Assembly (NCBI GenBank): GCA_016191815.1
Contig: JACPVI010000028.1
Location: forward strand, 1 to 64,000
Direction of reading: 5' to 3'
DNA from: Myxococcales bacterium
GTDB taxonomy: Bacteria > Myxococcota > Myxococcia > Myxococcales > Myxococcaceae
Length of the DNA stretch: 64,000 nucleotides
Below the pieces are notes generated by a model that saw only the letters and a list, made by a program, of their open reading frames with translations, searched no databases and was not told where the DNA came from. Shown here piece after piece: positions 16,069 to 24,148 of the stretch; within the stretch, counting starts at the first letter, position 1; each line of letters begins with the position of its first letter. Made by a program: the position numbers and the translations under genes.

Positions 16069-18192
16069 CTACTCGAGCCCCACCACCCGAATGCGCTCTC
16101 CCGTCGCTGCTGCTTGCTCCAGTACCTGCACCCGCACTGACTTGCCGGCCGACTCCAGGAGGTACGGCCCCCCCGCCCGCACCTCGGCCTGCCCGTAGCT
16201 CGGGTACGCCACCAGGAGCTCGAAGTCTCCCGACGGCGAGGCCAGCCCCCGGCGCTCGTACTCGAGCGAGCGGCCCAGATTGGTGACCAGTTGGAGCCGC
16301 GCCACCACCTCCGCCGAAGGCGTCGCCCGGCCATGCAGCGTCGCGCCGGGCACCACCTCGAACACCCGCGCCCAGCTTCCCTGCTTCCCCCGGAGCCGCT
16401 GCTCGGGCGAGTCGTGGACCAGCCGGAAGTGCGCCGTGGCCACAGAGCGAGAGGTGGCCATCCCCCCTTGATCGAGGAGGCGCCGCGCCAGCGTCCGCTC
16501 GTCCTCGGCCTCCGGACGGCCGAGGATGCCGTAGAACGGATTCGCCAGGACGTAGCGGGCCCCGGTCGCCTTCGCCAACTGGTAGGCCTCGTCATCGTCG
16601 CAGGCGGCCATCACCGCCGAGGCGCGGGCGTTGCCGGCCAGGTGCCATGGCGCCTGGGAGAAGGGAGTGGCCACCGCCGGCCGCTCCGCCCAAAGAGTCA
16701 AGAGGTGGCCCATGTCGTGGTGGGCCACCACCGCGTAGCTCGGCGGCTCTCCTGGCGGCGGCGTGTGCTCTCGAAGCCACCTCATCGTGGAGCGGACCAG
16801 CGCCTCGTGGCCCGGCTCCGCCGGAGGAGGAATGGGAGTCAGCGCTGGAGCGAAGGACAGCGCCGCCAGCACCGCCAACCCGAAAGCGAGCCTCGCCACG
16901 CGAGGTGAGGCGCCTTCGAAGAGCTTTGGCAGGGCGAGTGGCGCCAGCACGGAGACTGCTCCGGCCAGCGCCTGGGTGAAGCGGGCTTGGGCGAGGAACG
17001 CCAGAGCCGCCAGCAGCACCGAGAAGGCGAGCGGAGGGGCGAGCGCAGGCGCCCTCTTCAGCGCTCTCGCCGCACCGGCCACCGCGAGCGGGAGGAGGAG
17101 GAGGGAGACTCCGAGCAGATCCACCGTCCAGTCGAGGTAGCGGAAGAGCGGCTGCGACTCCGCCGCGAGGGCCATCAGCGGGTCGCCTCCGAGGAGATGC
17201 GACGAGGCGCGTAAGGCCTGCCAGCCCATCGCGGCGATGGCCACCGCGGTCGGCGCGAGCGCCCATGGACGCAAGCAGCGGGTGAGTCCTTCTCCCGCTC
17301 GCGGGAGAGGGGATGGGGTGAGGGCCGCCACCAGCCCGAAGCAGCCGATCGCCAGCACCGGCGGGAAGGAGGACAACTCCACGTACTCCAAAGAGGCTAG
17401 CCGGCCGAAGAGCGCCGCGCCGAGCCAGAGCGACAGCGCCGCCGACGTGCCGCACCACACCGCCGCCCGGGAGATGTTCCCCCTCCGTTCCCGCGCAACC
17501 ACCGCCGCGAGCGCCAGGCCCGCCGCCGCGCACGGGATCAGCGCCACCGTGAGCGTGGTGAGGAGCCTCGAGGCGCCGAGCAAGAGCCCGGCCAGCACCG
17601 CCGCGCGCAACTCTCCACCGGCCGCCGCCGGCAACTCCCCGCTGGCCGCCTTGCACAAGCCTCCACCCACCGCCCGCGCGAGCAGCACCGCCAGCGCCGC
17701 CGCCAGAAAGGGCTCGTGCACATGATGGTCGGCGTTCCCCAGCGCGCTGGACTCGATCGACACCGGGATCAGCGCCAGCCCCAGCATCGCCACCAGCGCC
17801 GTCGCTCCGCCGTACGTCCGCCGCGCGAGGACCCCTACGAGCAGCAACTCGGCCATCGCCACCAGCGGGCCCACGAAGGCCGCGCCCGCCTCGGGGCCGC
17901 GCGAGCCGGAAAGCCACACCGCCGCCGTGACCAGCCAGGTGTGGAGCGGCGGCCAGTAGATTCGCGCCCCCTCGGGGAAGTTGACGTAGGCGTCGAACGA
18001 GGCGAAGCCGGGGAAAGAGGTGAGCTGTAAGAGCGCGAAGCGGACGTAGTAGTGCGAGTCGGTGGGCTTGAGGAAGACGCCGCCAGCGGTGAGCACGTTG
18101 CCGATGCCCGCCAGCCGGGCCCAGAGCGCCACGAGCGCCAGAGCCGCCGCCGCCGCCCAGAACGGACCCGGACGGTCGAGGCGGCCAGTCAC
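16069..18192 (-). CDS. STT3/PglB/AglB-like oligosaccharyltransferase
   Basis: This 707-aa polytopic enzyme probably moves a lipid-linked glycan to protein on the outer side of the inner membrane. STT3-like features appear in order: an early acidic site in KPTDSHYYVRFA, NFPEGARIYWPPLHTW, a second acidic site in GNADHHVHEPFLAAA, about a dozen TM segments, and near residue 490 VVAHHDMGHLLTLWAERP, which sits where STT3 proteins carry WWDYG. The WWDYG signature therefore reads HHDMG. The start is GTG at 18192. A REP-like palindrome is translated in frame near residues 290-300 (LTPSPLPRAGEG). The neighbouring pilin, YfhO-like gene and methyltransferases support a surface glycan cluster. Confidence 0.8.
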   Translation of the reverse strand: MTGRLDRPGPFWAAAAALALVALWARLAGIGNVLTAGGVFLKPTDSHYYVRFALLQLTSFPGFASFDAYVNFPEGARIYWPPLHTWLVTAAVWLSGSRGPEAGAAFVGPLVAMAELLLVGVLARRTYGGATALVAMLGLALIPVSIESSALGNADHHVHEPFLAAALAVLLARAVGGGLCKAASGELPAAAGGELRAAVLAGLLLGASRLLTTLTVALIPCAAAGLALAAVVARERRGNISRAAVWCGTSAALSLWLGAALFGRLASLEYVELSSFPPVLAIGCFGLVAALTPSPLPRAGEGLTRCLRPWALAPTAVAIAAMGWQALRASSHLLGGDPLMALAAESQPLFRYLDWTVDLLGVSLLLLPLAVAGAARALKRAPALAPPLAFSVLLAALAFLAQARFTQALAGAVSVLAPLALPKLFEGASPRVARLAFGLAVLAALSFAPALTPIPPPAEPGHEALVRSTMRWLREHTPPPGEPPSYAVVAHHDMGHLLTLWAERPAVATPFSQAPWHLAGNARASAVMAACDDDEAYQLAKATGARYVLANPFYGILGRPEAEDERTLARRLLDQGGMATSRSVATAHFRLVHDSPEQRLRGKQGSWARVFEVVPGATLHGRATPSAEVVARLQLVTNLGRSLEYERRGLASPSGDFELLVAYPSYGQAEVRAGGPYLLESAGKSVRVQVLEQAAATGERIRVVGLE
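17291..17326. repeat. REP-like palindromic element inside the STT3-like gene
   Basis: TCTCCCGC (17291-17298) and GCGGGAGA (17301-17308) form an 8-bp stem, followed by GGGGATGGGGTGAGGG. Read on the minus strand it matches the CCTCACCC...CTCTCCCGC element in the YfhO-like gene and encodes LTPSPLPRAGEG in frame. Confidence 0.75.
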
Positions 18193-18315
18193 TTCCGGTC
18201 TACCCCCGCGCCGCGCCGCATCGCCGCGCGACTATAACCCGCCTGCCAGTTGACTCCCGGGGTGGGGATTCTGGCGGTGCGTTCGCTTCCCGGCCAATAT
18301 ACTCCCCGCGAACTC

Positions 18316-19650
18316 ATGGAAGGCCGCCTGGTTCTCAAGGGCTGCAGCATCTTCCGCGCGGACGGCCGCGTCCGGGCGGGAATGGCGATCCTCGTCCAGG
18401 GCACCCGCGTCTCGAAAGTGGCCCCGGACGAGGAGATTCCCACCTTGCCCGGCGACTGGGAGGTCTCCTGCCGCGGGCGGTTGGTGACTTCGGGCCTGGT
18501 CGACTGCCACGCCCACCTCGTCGGAGGACAGGTCGCTCCCCTCTCGGGCGACCTCATGCTGCGTCCCCCCGCGGCGCGGCTGGAGCTGCGGCACCGGATC
18601 GAGCGCGACCTCTCGTCGGCCGAGGTGGAGGCGCTGACCGCCTTCGCCCTCGCCCGCGCGCTCCGCTCGGGAGTTACCATGTCCGTGGAGCTGCTCCACG
18701 CGCCCAAGGCGGTCGGAGACTCGCTCGCCGTCCAGGCTCGCACCGCCGAGCGGCTCGGTGCCCGGCTCGTCAACAGCCACGCGAGCTCCAGCGCCCTCGG
18801 CGAGGCGGCGGCGCTCGAGCAGCTCGAGGCCAACGCCCACTACGCGCGCGAGCGGAAGGGACATTCGCTGGTGCGAGGGGCCCTGGGCTTCCATTCCTCG
18901 CACCTGTGCGACGACGAGCTTTTGCGGAGACTCGGCCGCGCCCGAGAAGAGATCGGCGTCGGAGTCCACTGCCATCTGGCGGAGAACGACGACGACCTCA
19001 CCGTCACCTACAGCCGTTACGGCAAGCGGGTGGTCAACCGCCTCGACTATTTCGGGCTGCTCGGACCAGGAGCGGTGGCCGCGCACGCCCGCGCCATCGA
19101 CCGCAGCGAGGCGCAGCGGTTGGCGAAGAGCCGCACCGTGGTGGCGCTGAGCGCCCGGGAGTCCTTGGCCGAGGCCAGCTGGGGCGGAACGGAGGCCCTG
19201 CTCGCCCACCAGGGGTTGGTCGGCCTGGGCACCGGCGGCTGCGGCACCCTCTGGGAGGAGCTGCACGCGGCACTCACCGGCGTGATCGCCCTCGCGCGCT
19301 CCGGGAGGCTGCTCGACCCCGATGGGCTCCTCGCGCAGCTCTTCGTCGGCGGGCCGGCGGAGCTCTGCTCGATGCTCTTCGGGGCTCCCTCGGGCAGCGT
19401 GGAGGACGGCAGCTTGGCCGACCTGGTGGTGTTCGACCACGTCCCCTCCACCGTGGGCGATGGCGGAAGCGCGCCCCACCTGCTCCAGCAGCTCGGGCAG
19501 GCGCCGGTGGCCTGGACCGTGGTGGGCGGGAGAGTGACGGTCCGCGAAGGGCAACTTTTGGGAGCCGACTACCTCGAGCTGGCCCGCGAGGCCGCCCGCG
19601 CCCTGGAGAGCGCTTGGTCGCGCGCGGACACCCTGCCTCCCCCCGCGTGA
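18316..19650 (+). CDS. SsnA-like amidohydrolase with an altered active site
   Basis: This 444-aa amidohydrolase-fold protein resembles SsnA, a putative aminohydrolase often near selenate/xanthine metabolism genes. It keeps the metal ligands HxH (His65, His67 in VDCHAHL), His218/His220 and Glu223 in VHCHLAE, and His257 in VAAHARAID. At residues 304-310 the segment reads LGTGGCG, where SsnA and related deaminases have an Asp in a GxDG context, so the acid normally needed for metal binding and catalysis appears to be Gly. It may be inactive, or may have another acid. The ATG at 18316 starts the domain. It overlaps the rRNA methyltransferase by 4 bases. Confidence 0.8.
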   Translation: MEGRLVLKGCSIFRADGRVRAGMAILVQGTRVSKVAPDEEIPTLPGDWEVSCRGRLVTSGLVDCHAHLVGGQVAPLSGDLMLRPPAARLELRHRIERDLSSAEVEALTAFALARALRSGVTMSVELLHAPKAVGDSLAVQARTAERLGARLVNSHASSSALGEAAALEQLEANAHYARERKGHSLVRGALGFHSSHLCDDELLRRLGRAREEIGVGVHCHLAENDDDLTVTYSRYGKRVVNRLDYFGLLGPGAVAAHARAIDRSEAQRLAKSRTVVALSARESLAEASWGGTEALLAHQGLVGLGTGGCGTLWEELHAALTGVIALARSGRLLDPDGLLAQLFVGGPAELCSMLFGAPSGSVEDGSLADLVVFDHVPSTVGDGGSAPHLLQQLGQAPVAWTVVGGRVTVREGQLLGADYLELAREAARALESAWSRADTLPPPA

Positions 19651-20618
19651 CGCTCAGCCAGCAGTTCTCCGCCGCCGCCTCGCGCCGCCGCTTCGGCGAG
19701 CGCACCACCGCCTACCGGCTGGTGAACGGCGAGGGAGATGGCCTTCCCGGCATCGCGGTGGACTGGTTCGACGGGGTGGCCGTGCTCAGCCTGTATCGGC
19801 TGCTCAGCTCCCAGGAGGAAGCGGCCATCGCCGACGCTTTGATGCAGGCATGTGGCCCGCGGTCCTTGTACCTCAAGAGGCGCCCCAAGGAGGCGAAGCG
19901 CTCCGCGGTAGAGCTGTCGCGCGTCGCGCCGGAATCACCGTTCCGCGGAGAGCCGGTGGAGGCCCTGGTGGTGCGCGAGGAGGGACTCGCCTTCGAGATC
20001 AGGCCTCCCAACGGGCTTTCGGTGGGCCTGTACCTCGACTCCCGCGAGGCTCGCCGGTTCGTCCGGGAGCACGCCGGCGGCCGGACGGTGCTCAACTGCT
20101 TCGCCTACACCTGCGGCTTCGGCGTGGCGGCGCTGGCGGGAGGGGCCACCCGAGCGGTGAACGTGGATCTGTCGCGGCGGGCCTTGGAGTGGGGCCGCCG
20201 CAACGCCGAGCTGAACGCCCTCCCCGAGGGGCGCTCGGACTACCTCGCCGGGGATGTGATGGAGTGGCTCTCCAGGCTTCGAAAGCGCGGGGAGGCCTTC
20301 GACCTCTTGGTGCTGGACCCGCCTTCGTTCGCCACCTCCGGCAAGAGGCCCTTCTCGGCCGCCCGGGACTACGGGCGCCTTTTGGAGCTGGCCGAGAAGG
20401 TGGTCGCCCGAGGAGGGCTGATCCTCGCCTCCTGCAACCTCACCTCGCTTCGGCGCAGGGAGCTCGAGCGGACGGTGCTCGGCGCCCTCCATGGGTGCGG
20501 CCGCCCTGCGAAGGTGCTCGCCCGGCTGGCCGCCCCCGCGATGGACTTCCCCACTCGTGGCGAGGGGCCGCTCAAGGTGCTGGGGGTGCGCCTCGATGCC
20601 GGCGCTGCTGGAAGCTAG
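19647..20618 (+). CDS. RlmI-like class I rRNA (cytosine) methyltransferase
   Basis: The 323-aa protein starts at a GTG inside the stop of the amidohydrolase (GTGA). Residues 1-75 form a PUA-like region (RLVNGEGDGLPGIAVDWFDG), residues 90-150 the linker with GLYLDSREARRFV, and residues 155-320 the Rossmann methyltransferase with motif I VLNCFAYTCGFGVAALAGG, the acidic VNVDLSRRAL and motif IV LVLDPPSFATS. This order matches RlmI (23S rRNA m5C1962), although RlmI-like proteins vary in target. The stop is directly followed by the GTG of the next kinase gene. Confidence 0.88.
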   Translation: MTLSQQFSAAASRRRFGERTTAYRLVNGEGDGLPGIAVDWFDGVAVLSLYRLLSSQEEAAIADALMQACGPRSLYLKRRPKEAKRSAVELSRVAPESPFRGEPVEALVVREEGLAFEIRPPNGLSVGLYLDSREARRFVREHAGGRTVLNCFAYTCGFGVAALAGGATRAVNVDLSRRALEWGRRNAELNALPEGRSDYLAGDVMEWLSRLRKRGEAFDLLVLDPPSFATSGKRPFSAARDYGRLLELAEKVVARGGLILASCNLTSLRRRELERTVLGALHGCGRPAKVLARLAAPAMDFPTRGEGPLKVLGVRLDAGAAGS

Positions 20619-21872
20619 GTGGAGCGCCGGACGGGCGATATCCTCGGAAGGCAGATGCCGGTAGCCCAGCAGACGAGCCCCCGCCGGGACGCGGTTCGCT
20701 TCGGGAAGTACACGCTCGTGGACCGCATCGCGGTGGGCGGGATGGCGGAGATCTTCCTCGCCCGCCAGGCCGGCCTGGAGGGCTTCGAGAAGACCATCGT
20801 CATCAAGCGGATCCGGCCGCACCTGTCCAAGCAGGCCAGCTTCGTGAAGATGTTCCTCAACGAGGCGAAGCTCGCCGCCCAGCTCAACCACCCGAACATC
20901 GTGCAGATCTACGATCTCGGGAAGATCGGCGAGAGCTACTTCATCGCCATGGAGTACATCTTCGGCCGGGACATGCGGAGGGTGATCCCCAAGGCCGACT
21001 CGATGGGGATCCCCTTCCCCATGGTGTACGCGCTGAAGATCGCCTCCTCGGTGTGCGAGGGGCTCTACTACGCCCACCAGAAGGTGGACATGTACGGCAA
21101 CCCGCTGAACATCGTCCACCGCGACGTGACGCCGGAGAACATCTTCGTCTCCTTCGACGGCACGGTGAAGGTGCTCGACTTCGGCATCGCCAAGGCGGCA
21201 AACCAGATCGAGCAGACCCGGGCAGGGGAGATCAAGGGGAAGCTCAGCTACATGAGCCCAGAGCAGTGCATGGGCAAGCCGCTCGACTGCCGGAGCGACC
21301 TCTTCTCCTTGGGAGTGGTCCTCTACGAGTGGATCACCGGCTTCAAGCTGTTCACCGGCGAGTCCGAGGTGGCCATCCTCAAGAGCATCACCGAGGGGAA
21401 GATCTACGCGCCCTCGTACTTCAAGGCCGACATCCCGGAGGCGGTCGAGGCGATCCTGATGAAGTCGTTGGACAAGGATCGCGACCGGCGGTACCAGACC
21501 GCCTGGGACATGCAGTACGACATCGACCAGTTCTTGTCCCAGTACGAGTTCACGCCCTCCAACATCCACCTGTCGAACTTCCTCAAGCAGCTCTTCTTCG
21601 ACGAGATGGAGGAGGAGAAGGCGCGGCTCGCCGAGCGGGACGGCGAGGCTTCCGACGAGCCGGAGGAGATCATCTCGAACCTCGAGCCCTTGCTGGTCCA
21701 GGCCGAGAAGCCCGGCGAAGACACCACGCGGCAGAGATCCCAGGAGCGCGCGCTGGCCCTTGCGATGGAGCCGGCGGAGCTGGCGCAGCTCATGGAGATC
21801 GCCCAGCGAAACGGAGTGACGGTTCAGGCGCTGGTGCAAGAAGTGCTGCGCGGCTGGCTCAAGTTCCGCTGA
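20619..21872 (+). CDS. Soluble Ser/Thr protein kinase
   Basis: Hanks-type kinase of 417 aa with no TM segment. The kinase domain spans about residues 27-290: Gly-rich loop DRIAVGGMAEIFLA, Lys in IVIKRI, HRDVTPENIFVS, DFGIAKA, MSPEQ and the later WDMQYDID helix. The C-terminal third is acidic and helical, ends in an Ala/Leu-rich segment, and has no recognised domain. The start may be the GTG at 20619, directly after the methyltransferase stop with GGAAG upstream, or the ATG at 20655 with GGAAGG upstream. It may be translated with the preceding RNA methyltransferase; the substrate is unknown. Confidence 0.9.
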   Translation: MERRTGDILGRQMPVAQQTSPRRDAVRFGKYTLVDRIAVGGMAEIFLARQAGLEGFEKTIVIKRIRPHLSKQASFVKMFLNEAKLAAQLNHPNIVQIYDLGKIGESYFIAMEYIFGRDMRRVIPKADSMGIPFPMVYALKIASSVCEGLYYAHQKVDMYGNPLNIVHRDVTPENIFVSFDGTVKVLDFGIAKAANQIEQTRAGEIKGKLSYMSPEQCMGKPLDCRSDLFSLGVVLYEWITGFKLFTGESEVAILKSITEGKIYAPSYFKADIPEAVEAILMKSLDKDRDRRYQTAWDMQYDIDQFLSQYEFTPSNIHLSNFLKQLFFDEMEEEKARLAERDGEASDEPEEIISNLEPLLVQAEKPGEDTTRQRSQERALALAMEPAELAQLMEIAQRNGVTVQALVQEVLRGWLKFR

Positions 21873-21875
21873 GCT

Positions 21876-22301
21876 TCAAGCGCGTCCAGGAGGTCGCTTC
21901 CACTGGGCGCGGGCCCTGCTCGCCAGGCCCGCCCGGCCGTGCCAGCGGAGATCGTGCACCGAGCCCGAGCCGCGGAGGACGCCGCCGGAGTCCGAGCGGA
22001 TCTGCAGGGCGGGGCTGTCGGGGAGCGGCTCGGATTCGACGGTCACCTCCCACTGCTCGCCGCGGCCGAGGCAGCAGAGGGTCATCCGCAGGCGGGAGCC
22101 GGGCAGCGGCATCGCCAGCTCGCAGCGGCTCCGCTCCGATGGAAGCGGGGGAGGAGTGCGGAGCGGCGGCAGCCGGAAGCTGACCCAGCGAGACGGATCG
22201 TCCGGCGGGTCCTTTGGGACGCGGTCGTTGACCAGGAACATGAGCGAGGCGACCAGGGCGATCCCGCTCGAGCAGAGCATGAGGAAGACGTCGGCCGGCA
22301 T
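21876..22301 (-). CDS. Single-TM protein of unknown function
   Basis: A 141-aa protein with one N-terminal TM segment (VFLMLCSSGIALVASLMFLV, residues 5-24), then a Pro-rich linker and a small domain with alternating hydrophobic residues (PGSRLRMTLCCLGRGEQWEV) that is probably beta-rich and faces the cytoplasm or periplasm. No family is recognised. The ATG at 22301 overlaps the stop of the L,D-transpeptidase remnant (TGATG), so the two are coupled. It ends 3 bases from the convergent kinase stop. Confidence 0.55.
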   Translation of the reverse strand: MPADVFLMLCSSGIALVASLMFLVNDRVPKDPPDDPSRWVSFRLPPLRTPPPLPSERSRCELAMPLPGSRLRMTLCCLGRGEQWEVTVESEPLPDSPALQIRSDSGGVLRGSGSVHDLRWHGRAGLASRARAQWKRPPGRA

Positions 22302-22515
22302 CAGAACAAGACCACCATGGTCCCTTCGGGGACTCGATCGAAGAGCGCCTGGATGTCGCCCAGGTGCATCACGACGCACCCCCAAGACAACTGGTAGCCG
22401 CCGTCAGTTCCGTCCCACTCGCTGGCCCAGCCATCGAACGGCGAGGTGCCTCCATCTGCCTCGGCCAGGGCGGCGGGTGCGCCGAGGGCGACGAGGACTG
22501 CGGCGGCGAAGACAT
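22301..22515 (-). pseudogene. L,D-transpeptidase (YkuD) C-terminal remnant
   Basis: On the minus strand the frame ending in TGA at 22301-22303 reads a signal-peptide-like FAAAVLVALGAPAALAEA followed by EWDGTDGGYQLSWGC, VVMHLGDIQALFDR and VPEGTMVVLF. The second part matches the end of L,D-transpeptidases (HGTDGPYQLG..SHGCVRMHN..D..ALFDRVPEGT), with the catalytic Cys kept but the conserved His in HGT and the Arg after Cys replaced (D and V). The body of the enzyme is missing. No ATG, GTG or TTG exists in this frame back to the next stop; an ATG at 22513-22515 lies one base out of frame, so a one-base deletion after the start codon would explain it. It could instead be a small secreted protein using a rare start. 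Confidence 0.6.
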
Positions 22516-22518
22516 GGT

Positions 22519-22537
22519 AATCGTCAACGTTACGATT
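22519..22537. promoter_or_regulatory. Palindromic operator-like site 1
   Basis: AATCGTCAACGTTACGATT has matching 6-bp ends (AATCGT/ACGATT) and an AACGTT core. It sits only 4 bases upstream of the ATG of the L,D-transpeptidase remnant, as an operator would. It is AT-rich against a GC-rich background. Confidence 0.6.
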
Positions 22538-22590
22538 GCGGTTGCCTGCGCCAATCGCCCTAGATTGTTACTGAATCTTCCTGGTTCCGG

Positions 22591-22611
22591 TAATCGTAAC
22601 GTTTACGATTA
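22591..22611. promoter_or_regulatory. Palindromic operator-like site 2
   Basis: AATCGTAACGTTTACGATT (22592-22610) is a near-perfect palindrome, 9 bp on each side with the flanking T and A and a 3-base centre. It shares the AATCGT...ACGATT ends with site 1, whose centre is 73 bases away (about seven helical turns). It also lies 79 bases upstream of truA, so it could act on either strand. Confidence 0.65.
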
Positions 22612-22689
22612 TCGCGCACCTGCAGGCCCCACCCCAGCCTGGCCTCGAGCACGCTCAGGCCACGTCGGCAGAGTACCCAGGACGAAACG

Positions 22690-23463
22690 ATGCCTCGGAT
22701 CAAGCTGACACTGGAGTATGAGGGCACCGCCTACGTGGGCTGGCAGGTCCAGCCGAACGGCCCCTCGGTCCAGGAGCTCGTCGAGGCGGCGCTCGCCGAA
22801 CTGCTTGGAGGAAGAGTCCGGGTGGAAGCGGCGGGGCGGACGGACGCCGGTGTGCACGCACTCGGCCAGGTCGCCTGTTTCACCTCTCCTCGTGAGCTGC
22901 CTCTCACGGCGTACACCCTGGGCCTCAACGGGCTGCTGCCGGAGGACATCGCTGTGCTCCGCGCGGAAGAGGTGCCGCCGGACTTCGATCCTCGCCGCTG
23001 GTCGCTGGGGAAGCGGTACCGCTATCTCATCAGCAACCGCCGGGGCCGCTCGCCTCTGCGCCGGCGAACGCACTGGGAGCTCTTCCAACCGCTGGACTTG
23101 GTGGCGATGCGCGAGGCGGCCGCTTGCCTCGTGGGCCGATACGACTTCTCCTCCTTCCGCGCCGCGGTCTGCCAGGCCAAGCACCCCGTGCGCGAGATCA
23201 GAGCCCTCGCGATTGAGGGCGCCTCCGGCGACGAGCTGTCCGTCACCGTGGATGGAACCGCCTTCCTCAGGCACATGGTTCGGAACCTCGTCGGCAGCCT
23301 GGCCGAAGTGGGAAAGGGCAGGCGGCCGATCGGATGGATGGCGGAGGTGCTCGAAGCACGGGACCGCACCCGCTCGGGCCCTACCGCCCCGGCGCACGGG
23401 CTGTACCTGGTGGAAGTCTTCTACGGGCAAGGTCGCCCGCAGCGACTGGTAGAGGAAGACTGA
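22690..23463 (+). CDS. truA: tRNA pseudouridine(38-40) synthase TruA
   Basis: TruA converts uridine to pseudouridine at positions 38-40 of the tRNA anticodon arm. The 257-aa length is normal. The catalytic Asp lies in AAGRTDAGVHALGQV near residue 53; the N-terminus LTLEYEGTAYVGWQVQPN and the later FLRHMVRNLVGSLAEVGKGRR are typical of the family. The ATG at 22690 follows a weak AGGAC ribosome site. It lies downstream of the two palindromic operator-like sites and is followed 24 bases later by a membrane-protein gene on the same strand. Confidence 0.96.
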   Translation: MPRIKLTLEYEGTAYVGWQVQPNGPSVQELVEAALAELLGGRVRVEAAGRTDAGVHALGQVACFTSPRELPLTAYTLGLNGLLPEDIAVLRAEEVPPDFDPRRWSLGKRYRYLISNRRGRSPLRRRTHWELFQPLDLVAMREAAACLVGRYDFSSFRAAVCQAKHPVREIRALAIEGASGDELSVTVDGTAFLRHMVRNLVGSLAEVGKGRRPIGWMAEVLEARDRTRSGPTAPAHGLYLVEVFYGQGRPQRLVEED

Positions 23464-23487
23464 GCCGGTCGAGTACTCTGCGGAGGC

Positions 23488-24099
23488 GTGGTGGAGCGTC
23501 GAAAGGGCCTGCTCGAGCCGGTCAGGAACCGCGTGCGCCGGCTCCAGCTCACCGTCGGGCTCGGATTCGCGGCGGTGGTGGTGGGCTCTATTGTCTCCGC
23601 GAGCCTGACCGGCTGGCTCGGGCCGCTGGTGCGGCAGGCGGGCTCGGCATGGCTCGCCATCTTCGCCCACGCGCTGGTTTCCCGCCTATGGGTATACGGA
23701 GTGCTCCCAGGCCTCTGCTACGCCTCGGCGCGCGCCTTCGACCTCAGGCCGTGGCGAACCGCCATCGGATCGGCTCTGACCGGAGAGGTCTTCGTGGTCG
23801 GCGTCAACCTCGCCACCGGCGGAATGGAGGAGCCGTTCCGAAACTGGCTCGACCTTTCGCTCAGGCTCCTCTCGCTCGCGGCCGGCGTTGTCCTCGGCCG
23901 GTGGGCGGTGCTCAAAGGGCGCTCGGCGGCGCAGAGGGCGCACGAGCGGGCCGCGCAGGCGGCGGAGGCGCGGAAGGCCCAGTATGAGGAGTTCGCTGCG
24001 GAGGCGGCCAGGCTCGCCGCCCGGCGAGAGGAGAAGCCGATCTCTCCAGCTTCGGAGGCGCCCACGGAGGCCAAGAAGGACGGGACCGGGACAGGATGA
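23488..24099 (+). CDS. Membrane protein of unknown function
   Basis: A protein of about 203 aa with four predicted TM segments, for example VGLGFAAVVVGSIVSASLTGW, a second around AWLAIFAHALVSRLWVYGVL, a third near IGSALTGEVFVVGVNL and a fourth near LLSLAAGVVLGRWAVL. The cytoplasmic tail is Ala/Glu/Arg-rich and likely a coiled coil (AHERAAQAAEARKAQYEEF). No family is recognised. The start may be GTG 23488 or GTG 23491; the GGAGG ribosome site at 23482-23486 suits the second slightly better. Probably cotranscribed with truA. Confidence 0.65.
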   Translation: MVERRKGLLEPVRNRVRRLQLTVGLGFAAVVVGSIVSASLTGWLGPLVRQAGSAWLAIFAHALVSRLWVYGVLPGLCYASARAFDLRPWRTAIGSALTGEVFVVGVNLATGGMEEPFRNWLDLSLRLLSLAAGVVLGRWAVLKGRSAAQRAHERAAQAAEARKAQYEEFAAEAARLAARREEKPISPASEAPTEAKKDGTGTG

Positions 24100-24115
24100 A
24101 CGGCGCCCTCCCCCT

Positions 24116-24142
24116 TTCCTTCTCCCGCACGCCCGGGAGAGA
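24116..24142. repeat. REP-like palindrome between convergent genes
   Basis: TCTCCCG (24121-24127) and CGGGAGA (24134-24140) form a 7-bp stem with a 6-base loop, preceded by CCTCCCCCTTTCCT. It resembles the two palindromes found inside coding genes at 12921 and 17291, and lies between the membrane-protein stop and the end of clpB. Confidence 0.5.
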
Positions 24143-24148
24143 GGTGGA

